DNA of 5,459 nucleotides from CF-72 sp051006215 (GTDB lineage Bacteria; Chloroflexota; UBA6077; CF-72), in the NCBI GenBank assembly GCA_051006215.1, contig JBPCIO010000321.1:1-5459 (forward strand), in the 5' to 3' direction. The position numbers were made by a program, and so were the translations under genes. Position 1 is the stretch's first letter, and every line of letters begins with the position of its first letter. Below are positions 1-5,392 of this stretch, in pieces. The notes under the pieces were generated by a model. That model ran no database searches. It worked only from the letters and a program-made list of their open reading frames with translations, and was not told the DNA's origin.

Positions 1-123
1 GTTGCAGCCACACTCAACAGCCGTCCTCGCAAAACGCTCGGATGGCAAACCCCAGCGGAAACCCTCGACGCTTTCCTACACTCCAGTCAAATCAGATCAG
101 GCGGTGTTGCGACCACCGGTTGA
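1..123 (+). CDS. IS30-family transposase, C-terminal fragment (cut by window edge)
   Basis: Frame 1 is open from the first base to a TGA at 121-123 and gives 40 residues. They include LNSRPRKTLGWQTPAE and end in SGGVATTG. The RPRKTLGW-TPAE block is the conserved C-terminal end of the IS30-family DDE transposase catalytic domain. An ending in VATT followed directly by the element terminus is common in IS30-type elements of high-GC Gram-positive bacteria. The protein would catalyse cut-and-paste or circle-type transposition of its own element. The N-terminal helix-turn-helix and most of the DDE core lie left of the window, so it cannot be judged whether the gene is intact. What follows at once is unrelated coding sequence in another frame, so this is the right end of the element. 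The family call is firm; the specific element is unknown. Confidence 0.85.
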   Translation, partial: VAATLNSRPRKTLGWQTPAETLDAFLHSSQIRSGGVATTG

Positions 124-130
124 ATCCACC
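1..130 (+). mobile_element. Right end of an IS30-type insertion sequence
   Basis: The element is inferred from the transposase tail at 1-123. Sequence resembling an unrelated dehydrogenase begins at about 125-133, so the element boundary must lie close to 121-132. In related IS30 elements the last transposase codons lie inside the terminal inverted repeat, so the repeat here probably covers roughly 100-130. The left end and the target duplication are outside the window, so the exact boundary and inverted repeat cannot be confirmed. Confidence 0.6.
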
Positions 131-289
131 ATGGACACCGCAATGCATCGAGCGGCGGAACCAGGCGTCGACCTTTCTCACCTGCAGACTCCGGATCTTG
201 TCGCACCTGCGTTCGTCCAACTGCTGGACCTGACCGCAGCATCCGGTCGATTTGAGGCGCAACGGATGCTTTCCCCATCCACGAATTGA
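131..289 (+). pseudogene. C-terminal remnant of a YciK-type short-chain dehydrogenase/reductase, cut by the IS30 element
   Basis: The open frame ending at TGA 287-289 encodes DTAMHRAAEPGVDLSHLQTP, then DLVAPAFVQLL and SGRFEAQ. This matches in order the C-terminus of YciK-like SDR proteins: a T-x-M after the conserved PG, a charged A-x-PGxD stretch, TPxDVAP followed by a hydrophobic helix, and a final TG/SG-xxFxAQ. Only about 52 residues remain. The Rossmann domain with TGxxxGxG and the catalytic Ser-Tyr-Lys are absent, because the sequence to the left is IS30 transposase in a different frame. The remnant cannot be an active enzyme. The ATG at 131 lies at the junction and is probably not a real start. 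Its stop overlaps a possible TTG start at 286 of the QueA-like gene, and the true start at 310 is close, so the intact gene was probably co-transcribed with it. The SDR identity rests on this short motif pattern only. Confidence 0.6.
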
Positions 290-292
290 GCT

Positions 293-301
293 GGGAAAGA
301 G
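293..301 (+). promoter_or_regulatory. Ribosome binding site for the QueA-like gene
   Basis: The purine run GGGAAAGAG ends 8 bases before the ATG at 310. It favours that codon over the in-frame TTG at 286, which lies upstream of this site, and over the ATG at 319. Confidence 0.55.
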
Positions 302-309
302 ATTTGAAA

Positions 310-1332
310 ATGTTCCGTATGGAGCTGGCACCGCTGGACTTCGACCTTCCGCCGGAGCTCGAGGCGCATGAACCTCCGGAGGCGCGGGGAGTCGCGCGGG
401 ACCACGTTCGGCTTCTGGTCAGTCACCTGGAAGACGATCGCATCGAGCACCGCCGCTTCACCGACTTACCTGACGTGCTGCGACGCGGCGACCTGGTGGT
501 CGGCAATAATTCGGCGACGTTGCCCGCGGCGCTCGAGTCGCGACGCCGCGACGGCAGCCCAGTGCGTCTGCATGTCTCGACGCGTCTGCCAGCTGATTTG
601 TGGGTTGTCGAACCACGACGGATTGACGTGGTCGAGGGCGAGACACTCCGTCTGTCTGGCGGCGCCACTGCGCGGCTATTGGTGCCGTATACGGGTTCGA
701 AACGCCTGTGGGTTGCTCGGTTCGACGTCGACGTGCCTGAGCTGCTGGCGAGAGACGGGCAGCCAATCACGTATGCATACGTTCGCGGATCGTGGCCAAT
801 CGACATGTACCAGACGGTCTACGCCGGGGCGCCTGGCTCGGCCGAAATGCCATCCGCGGGTCGGGCCTTCAGCGCGAACGTGCTGGAGCGTTTGGCGCAT
901 CAAGGCATCCAGTTCGTCACGCTGACGCTGCACACTGGCGTGGCCAGCCTGGAAGGCCACGAACAACCCTACCCGGAGGAATACCGCGTGCCGGAGCTCA
1001 CCGCCAGGGCGGTTCGCACCGCCAGAGCCGAAGGCCGAAGAGTGGTGGCGGTCGGCACAACGGTCGTGCGCGCGCTGGAGAGCGCAGCCGACGAGGGTGA
1101 CGGCGAGGTTATCGCCACGCATGCCTGGACCGACCTGGTGGTCACTCCAGAACGCGGGGTGCGCGCGGTCGACAGTCTGCTGACCGGCTTTCACGAACCA
1201 AAGGCGAGCCACCTGGCCATGCTCGAGGCTGTCGCCGGGCGCCGTCACCTCGCGGCCGCGTATCGGGCGGCACTCGACCACAGATACCTGTGGCATGAGT
1301 TCGGCGACCTGCACTTGATCCTCGGAAGCTAG
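310..1332 (+). CDS. QueA-family S-adenosylmethionine:tRNA ribosyltransferase-isomerase-like protein, divergent
   Basis: The protein is 340 residues, close to the usual QueA length of about 340-360, so it is complete. Family landmarks appear in order: DFDLPPELEAHEPPEARG (10-27), FTDLPDVLRRGDLVVGNN (50-67), YQTVYA (167-172), TLTLHTG (204-210), VAVGTTVVRALES (246-258), VDSLLTGFHEP (287-297) and a C-terminal YLWHEFGD (326-333). Canonical QueA transfers and isomerises the ribosyl part of SAM onto 7-aminomethyl-7-deazaguanine in tRNA to give epoxyqueuosine. Several strongly conserved QueA motifs are changed here. NDTRVIPARL is NNSATLPAAL, APTAGLHF is MPSAGRAF, and the HVGAGTF region with its following MHSE is replaced by HTGVASLE and YPEEYRVP. 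This matches a QueA-like branch known from actinobacteria and relatives, whose substrate I consider unproven, so no symbol is given. ATG 310 was chosen for its ribosome binding site; TTG 286 and ATG 319 are alternatives. The SDR remnant just upstream was probably its operon partner. Confidence 0.85.
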   Translation: MFRMELAPLDFDLPPELEAHEPPEARGVARDHVRLLVSHLEDDRIEHRRFTDLPDVLRRGDLVVGNNSATLPAALESRRRDGSPVRLHVSTRLPADLWVVEPRRIDVVEGETLRLSGGATARLLVPYTGSKRLWVARFDVDVPELLARDGQPITYAYVRGSWPIDMYQTVYAGAPGSAEMPSAGRAFSANVLERLAHQGIQFVTLTLHTGVASLEGHEQPYPEEYRVPELTARAVRTARAEGRRVVAVGTTVVRALESAADEGDGEVIATHAWTDLVVTPERGVRAVDSLLTGFHEPKASHLAMLEAVAGRRHLAAAYRAALDHRYLWHEFGDLHLILGS

Positions 1333-1337
1333 CCGAG
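1321..1337. terminator. Small stem-loop between convergent stop codons, possible bidirectional terminator
   Basis: CTCGG at 1321-1325 pairs perfectly with CCGAG at 1333-1337 around a 7-base loop that contains the TAG stop of the QueA-like gene. The stem ends exactly where the opposing dehydratase stop codon begins (1338-1340). There is no T-run on either side, and a 5-bp stem is short, so this is only a candidate for reducing read-through between the converging genes. Confidence 0.3.
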
Positions 1338-2855
1338 TCAGCGAACGGTCAGGGCAGCCTGGGGTTGTACGGCGCGATGGATCAAGGCCCGCAATAGCGG
1401 GGGGTACTCTGCAGGTTCGAGCCCACCCGAGGAGCGACGCTCGGCCAGGCGGCGGACACCTTCCAGCAGGGCGCCTCCGTCGACGGTGTAGTCCGGCTCG
1501 ACCCGCCATACCGCGGCACGCTCAGTAGCGAGTAGATGCTCGTCGGACGCGTGCAACTCCTCGCGCAGCTTTTCGCCCGGCCGAAGGCCGATGTATTCGA
1601 TCCTCACGTCACGGCCGGGCCGCAGGCCCTTCAGGCGGACCAGGCGTTCCGCGAGTTGCCCGATCCGAACTTCCTTGCCCATATCCAGCACGAACAGCCT
1701 GCCTGAGGTGCCGGACGCAGCCGACAGCAGTACCAGACTGGCCGCCTCCGACACGGTCATGAAGAAGCGCTGAGCATCAGGGTCGGTGATCGTGATCGGC
1801 CCTCCAGAGTCGATCTGCCGCAACAGCGTCGGCACGACGCTCCCCCGACTGCCGAGCACGTTACCGAATCGAACTGCAGACAGGATCGTCCCGGGGGACC
1901 CTGTTTGGCCTACGGCAAACACCATGAGCTCAGCCACACGCTTGGTCAGTCCCATGAAACTTGACGGGTTGACGGCTTTATCAGTCGAGATCACGACCAC
2001 CCGCTCCGCCTCAACCGCTACGGCCGCCTCGCAGACTGACAGCGTTCCAAGAACATTCGTTACAAAACCCTGGTCGGGGTTGGCTTCCACGAGCGGCACG
2101 TGCTTATACGCGGCTGCGTGGAACACGACCTCTGGTCGCTCGCGCACGAAGAGCTCGCGCAGTCGCCGCTGGTCGGCGACATCGGCGATACACGTGCGCA
2201 CCGGGACATCAGCGCGCACGGCGGCCAGGTCAGCTTCAAGCTCGTACAAGCCCGTCTCGTTCATGTCGACGGCAGTCAAGGCTGCCGGCCCAACCGCCAG
2301 CACCTGGCGACCCAGCTCCGATCCGATCGATCCAGCCGCGCCGGTGATCAGCACCCGCTTGCCGGTGAGCACGGCGCCACAGGCTGCCACATCCAGGTGG
2401 ATGATCGGCCGCATGAGCAGCTCTTCCACGTCGATCGACCGCGCGGCTGCCATTCGGACCGCGGCGCTGCCGGCCGCCGCGAGCAGCGGGCCCACCACGG
2501 CGACGAGGTGCGGCAGGCGCCACGGCTCGCGCAGCACGACGTCGTTGATCGTCAGCACCGCGACCAGTGAGACCACGGTAGCGACGACAAACGGCGCCAC
2601 CGGGCGGCGCGCCAGCGCCGATCCGGGCTTGCGCAGGCGGTTCATCACGTCGCCAATACCGATCTGGACGCCGGCTGCCAGTACCAGCCACGGCAGCAGG
2701 CGCAGCACGTATGTCTCGGGAATGCTGCCCTCGTCGATAAAGCGCAGCAACATCGATACTGTCAACCCGCCTGCACCAGCGGTTGCGTCGAGCGCAATGA
2801 GCTGCCACGGCGATGGACTGAAGCGCATGGGCCTGAGCGAATGCCTGCTACGCAC
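1338..2855 (-). CDS. Membrane-anchored nucleotide-sugar 4,6-dehydratase (WbpM/CapD/PglF class), compact form
   Basis: The protein is 505 residues. Four hydrophobic segments lie near 17-38, 49-68, 86-104 and 115-137. An extended SDR domain follows with the NAD(P)-binding motif TGAAGSIG (171-178). Further class signatures are HAAAYKHVPLVE (246-257), ISTDKAVNPSSFMGLTKR (289-306), RFGNVLGSRGSVVP (329-342) and GLRPGEKLREEL (423-434). Members remove water from UDP-GlcNAc to give the UDP-4-keto-6-deoxy sugar, a precursor of QuiNAc, FucNAc or bacillosamine. Met301 replaces the SDR catalytic Tyr, with Lys305 conserved, as is typical of the large membrane members. Full-length relatives have about 600-650 residues and carry a second nucleotide-binding domain between the membrane helices and the catalytic domain. 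Here the fourth helix runs almost directly into the catalytic part. The GTG start has a GGAG 7 bases upstream; ATG 2828 is an alternative. Last gene of the operon, overlapping the dehydrogenase gene by 8 bases. The exact substrate is inferred. Confidence 0.88.
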   Translation of the reverse strand: MRSRHSLRPMRFSPSPWQLIALDATAGAGGLTVSMLLRFIDEGSIPETYVLRLLPWLVLAAGVQIGIGDVMNRLRKPGSALARRPVAPFVVATVVSLVAVLTINDVVLREPWRLPHLVAVVGPLLAAAGSAAVRMAAARSIDVEELLMRPIIHLDVAACGAVLTGKRVLITGAAGSIGSELGRQVLAVGPAALTAVDMNETGLYELEADLAAVRADVPVRTCIADVADQRRLRELFVRERPEVVFHAAAYKHVPLVEANPDQGFVTNVLGTLSVCEAAVAVEAERVVVISTDKAVNPSSFMGLTKRVAELMVFAVGQTGSPGTILSAVRFGNVLGSRGSVVPTLLRQIDSGGPITITDPDAQRFFMTVSEAASLVLLSAASGTSGRLFVLDMGKEVRIGQLAERLVRLKGLRPGRDVRIEYIGLRPGEKLREELHASDEHLLATERAAVWRVEPDYTVDGGALLEGVRRLAERRSSGGLEPAEYPPLLRALIHRAVQPQAALTVR

Positions 2856-4152
2856 TCGAGCGCTCCGCGTGAGCCCGGTCCGCTACCTGGGTGCCGGCGC
2901 CGAGGACACTCACTTCGAAACCACGTGCCTGCCAGACGGGCCGATCTAGCGCGCCGCGTGCGTCCAGTACCCGCTTGCTGCCAACCAGCGCGGCGGCGAG
3001 GTCCACATCCAGTTCCTTGAAAGCTCGATGGTCAACCAGCAGCACGATCGCCTCGGCATCGCGGAGCGCTTGCTCGAAGGGCAGGATGGGTCCTGGTAAG
3101 CCGGTTGTGTGGGCCTTCACATGCGGGTCGCACAACCGCACGCTGTACCCGCGCTCAGCCGCGAGCTCCGCGACGCGTAGCGCAGGACTCTCGCGCACGT
3201 CGTCTACTTCGGCCTTGTACGTGACTCCGAGCAGCGCAATCGTCGCAGGCGGTGACACCAAAGCCTCCAGCCGGGCCACCACGTGCTCTGGCATGGCGTC
3301 GTTGACGGATCGGGCCGTGCGAATCAGGCGAGCCTCTTCAGGTGCCGCATCGACCAGGAACCATGGGTCGACGGCTATGCAGTGGCCGCCCACCCCTGGC
3401 CCAGGTCGCAACACGCTGACGCGCGGGTGGTGATTGGCAAGCCGAATAGCCTCCCATACGTCGACTCCAATCCGCTCGGCGATCAGAGCGAATTCGTTCG
3501 CCAGTGCAACATTGACATCGCGGAAGGTGTTTTCCATCACCTTGACCATCTCGGCGGTGGTCGCGTCAGTCCGCATGATCGCGCCCTTGACAAATGCGCT
3601 GTAGAGTTCGGCCGCGACGTGGGCGCAGCGTGGCGTGAGGCCACCCGCGAGGCGATCGTTCTGCTCGAGCTCGATCAGGATGCGGCCAGGCAAGACGCGT
3701 TCGGGACAGTGCGCTACGCATATGTCGCGGCCAGGCGCCAACCCCGACTCGGCCAGGATGGGCGCCAGGACGTCACGCGTGGTGCCGGGCGGCACGGTCG
3801 ACTCCAGCACGACCAGGTTGCCGCGCCGCAACACTGGAACAATATCCCGAGCAGCCTGCTCGACGAAGCGCAGGTCGGCGCGATTGGTGGCCGGATCCAG
3901 GGGCGTCGGCACGGCGATGATGAACGCGTCGGCCACTTCTGCGTGGGTCTGAACCCGCAGACGGCCCGAGTTGATAGCCGCGGTCACCAGCGTTTGTAGT
4001 TCCGGCTCGTCGAACGACGCTAGTCCTGATCTGAGTGCGGCCTGCACGCCTGGGTTGGGATCGACACCGATGACGCTCTTGCCTGCCAGCGCGAACATGC
4101 TGCCTGTCGGCAAGCCGATGTAGCCCAGCCCGAGCAGACAAATCGTGTTCAT
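2848..4152 (-). CDS. WecC-type nucleotide-sugar dehydrogenase (probable UDP-N-acetyl-D-mannosamine dehydrogenase)
   Basis: The protein is 434 residues, near the family length of about 420. It starts with the NAD-binding motif GLGYIG (8-13). Next come AVPTP (80-84), ESTVPPGTT (117-125), CPERVLPGR (149-157), NDRLAGG (165-171), ENTFRDVNVALANE (207-220) and HPRVSVLRPGPGVGGHCIAV (242-261) containing the catalytic Cys258. A C-terminal UDP-binding domain carries GVTYKAEVDDVRESPA (309-324). The family oxidises C6 of a UDP-N-acetylhexosamine to the uronic acid in two NAD-dependent steps via a thioester on the Cys. The CPERVLPG and HPRV-PGPGVGGHCIAVDPWF wording is characteristic of WecC, which makes UDP-ManNAcA, rather than of UDP-glucose dehydrogenase. 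No UDP-GlcNAc 2-epimerase (WecB) is visible to supply UDP-ManNAc. ATG 4152 was chosen because the Rossmann strand begins right there and it lies 7 bases after the upstream stop. ATG 4197 would add 15 residues inside the transferase gene. Neither start has a strong Shine-Dalgarno. Confidence 0.88.
   Translation of the reverse strand: MNTICLLGLGYIGLPTGSMFALAGKSVIGVDPNPGVQAALRSGLASFDEPELQTLVTAAINSGRLRVQTHAEVADAFIIAVPTPLDPATNRADLRFVEQAARDIVPVLRRGNLVVLESTVPPGTTRDVLAPILAESGLAPGRDICVAHCPERVLPGRILIELEQNDRLAGGLTPRCAHVAAELYSAFVKGAIMRTDATTAEMVKVMENTFRDVNVALANEFALIAERIGVDVWEAIRLANHHPRVSVLRPGPGVGGHCIAVDPWFLVDAAPEEARLIRTARSVNDAMPEHVVARLEALVSPPATIALLGVTYKAEVDDVRESPALRVAELAAERGYSVRLCDPHVKAHTTGLPGPILPFEQALRDAEAIVLLVDHRAFKELDVDLAAALVGSKRVLDARGALDRPVWQARGFEVSVLGAGTQVADRAHAERSSA
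2863..2866 (-). promoter_or_regulatory. Ribosome binding site deciding the GTG start of the dehydratase gene
   Basis: On the minus strand GGAG sits 7 bases before the GTG at 2855, inside the end of the dehydrogenase gene. The alternative ATG at 2828 has only an AGG two bases upstream, which is too close. This supports GTG and the 8-base overlap, and suggests translational coupling. Confidence 0.5.
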
Positions 4153-4159
4153 GCTCAGG

Positions 4160-5239
4160 TCAGGAACGTCCGTGGCTGACAACGGATGGCGACTCATTCA
4201 GTTGCTCAATTGGAGCCGTGCGTCCCAAACCGTGTCGGAGTCGAGTCGAAGAATCAGTAGACTCGAGGCGCCACACCAGCCCGACCACGACAAGCATGGG
4301 CACGTAAGCGAGCACGGCCATGGCTTCGCGAAATGGCGTCTGTACGCTCAGCCCGGCCAGACCGGCCGCCGCGGCCATCACGGCAAGGCAAGCGTACAGG
4401 CTTGTCACTTGGGCATGCGAGAGACCGACCTGCACGAGACGCTGGTAATAGTGCGAACGGTGGGCCGCATACCAGCGTTCGCCGCGCAGGATGCGGCGGG
4501 CCAGAGTCACAAGGCTGTCGAACAAGAATGGCGCGAGCACGACCAGGCCGAACTCGACCGGCAGTTTGCCACCCCCGACCCCAAGGTTGCCCCGCAAGCT
4601 CAGGCCAGCAAAGCTGAAACCCAAAAATGTGCTGCCGACGTCGCCCATGAACAGGCGTGCGGGCGGCAGGTTGTACAGCAGAAATCCAGCCGAGGCCGAC
4701 GCCAGCAGGCCCGCCCCGATTGCCACCAGCGGATTCCGGACCGCGATCCCAGCGATTGCCATTGCCACGCCGGCGACGATGGCCTGTGAGGCTGCGAGGC
4801 CGTCTATGCCATCCATAAAGTTGTAGACGTTGGTCACCAGAGCTATCCACAGGAAAGCCAGGGGCAGAGCGACCAGCAGCGGCAACTCGCGGTCCTGTAC
4901 GCCAACCACGGTGAGCGCGACCGCCCCAACAGCGTGCGTCAACAGGCGGGGGACCGCAGGCAACGGATGCAGGTCGTCGACAAACGACACGCCGGCCACC
5001 AGCAGCGCACCTGCAATCCAGCCCAGCGCGCGGGGCGAAAGACCGCCGCCAGTCTGAAGCCAGAGCGCAAGGCCAAGCAGAAAACCCCCCACGATGACCA
5101 GACCGCCACCAGTCGGAGTTGGGCGAGAGTGCGAGCTGCGCTCGTTGGGCACATCCACTGCTCCTAGCGGCACCGCACGCAAGTACAGCCCAGCGGCCCC
5201 CACCGCAGTCACAAACGCTACGACCAGCGGGGCCAGCAT
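4160..5239 (-). CDS. Undecaprenyl-phosphate glycosyl-1-phosphate transferase, WecA/WbpL (MraY-like) family
   Basis: The protein is 359 residues with about ten hydrophobic membrane segments, as expected for this polytopic family. Landmarks are DVPNERSSHSRPTPTGGG (29-46), the Asp pair in SFVDDL (85-90), NVYNFMDGIDGLA (137-149) with the catalytic or metal-binding Asp143 and Asp146, FMGDVGSTFLG (197-207), and a late cytoplasmic loop with HRSHYYQR (260-267). The HR-SHxYQR form is the WbpL/WecA-like variant; MraY carries a different His-rich loop. The enzyme transfers a HexNAc-1-phosphate from a UDP-sugar to undecaprenyl phosphate at the inner face of the membrane, starting a lipid-linked glycan. 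In Pseudomonas the WbpL transferase is paired with the WbpM dehydratase, and the same pairing appears here within three genes. ATG 5239 was preferred because it begins directly before the first membrane helix. A TTG at 5260 would add 7 residues. Neither has a strong Shine-Dalgarno. The last 35 residues form a hydrophilic tail. It is first in the operon. The sugar specificity cannot be read from the sequence. Confidence 0.88.
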   Translation of the reverse strand: MLAPLVVAFVTAVGAAGLYLRAVPLGAVDVPNERSSHSRPTPTGGGLVIVGGFLLGLALWLQTGGGLSPRALGWIAGALLVAGVSFVDDLHPLPAVPRLLTHAVGAVALTVVGVQDRELPLLVALPLAFLWIALVTNVYNFMDGIDGLAASQAIVAGVAMAIAGIAVRNPLVAIGAGLLASASAGFLLYNLPPARLFMGDVGSTFLGFSFAGLSLRGNLGVGGGKLPVEFGLVVLAPFLFDSLVTLARRILRGERWYAAHRSHYYQRLVQVGLSHAQVTSLYACLAVMAAAAGLAGLSVQTPFREAMAVLAYVPMLVVVGLVWRLESTDSSTRLRHGLGRTAPIEQLNESPSVVSHGRS

Positions 5240-5328
5240 CTTCGGAAGCGTACACCGCAAATCGATTTTTTCATCGACCCGAACGCGGCAGTCTCATCTA
5301 CGCTCGCCTGATCTTCGGTGCGCAGCCG

Positions 5329-5357
5329 GTGACAGCGGGGTCGCGATACGTCACAAT
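5329..5357 (+). promoter_or_regulatory. Sigma70-like promoter candidate for the right-edge gene
   Basis: GTGACA (5329-5334, 5 of 6 matches to TTGACA) and CACAAT (5352-5357, 4 of 6 matches to TATAAT) are separated by exactly 17 bases. Transcription would begin near 5364, leaving a leader of about 29 bases before the ATG at 5393. It is the only well-spaced pair I found in this divergent region. I found no comparable pair reading left toward the sugar operon. Confidence 0.45.
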
Positions 5358-5379
5358 GGGAGATCGGCAACCAGCCAAC

Positions 5380-5384
5380 AGGAG
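5380..5384 (+). promoter_or_regulatory. Ribosome binding site of the right-edge gene
   Basis: AGGAG lies 8 bases before the ATG at 5393, an ideal spacing. It is the main evidence that the short reading frame at the window edge is a real gene start. Confidence 0.65.
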
Positions 5385-5392
5385 ACATTAGG

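Noticed and set aside
2..289. One continuous 95-residue gene across the left edge
   Set aside because: It is a chimera. Bases 1-123 code for transposase in a different frame, so the first 43 residues of this frame are a shadow; only the part after about 131 has recognisable SDR character.
676..1509. Minus-strand open frame spanning the convergent junction
   Set aside because: It is antisense to the QueA-like gene and out of frame with the dehydratase, and has no recognisable domain.
1786..2949. Long plus-strand open frame (387 residues) opposite the dehydratase
   Set aside because: It is rich in Ser, Thr, Arg and Ala with no domain pattern, a typical antisense shadow of a high-GC gene. The minus strand carries clear family motifs over the same bases.
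4254..5255. Second long minus-strand open frame (333 residues) overlapping the transferase gene
   Set aside because: It is a frame-shifted shadow rich in Arg, Gly, Cys and Trp. The other minus frame has all the WecA/WbpL motifs and membrane segments.
5262..5277. Hairpin TCGAT/ATCGA with a T-rich loop upstream of the sugar operon
   Set aside because: A 5-bp AT-containing stem with a 6-base loop is too weak to call a regulatory element, and the T-run is in the loop rather than after the stem.
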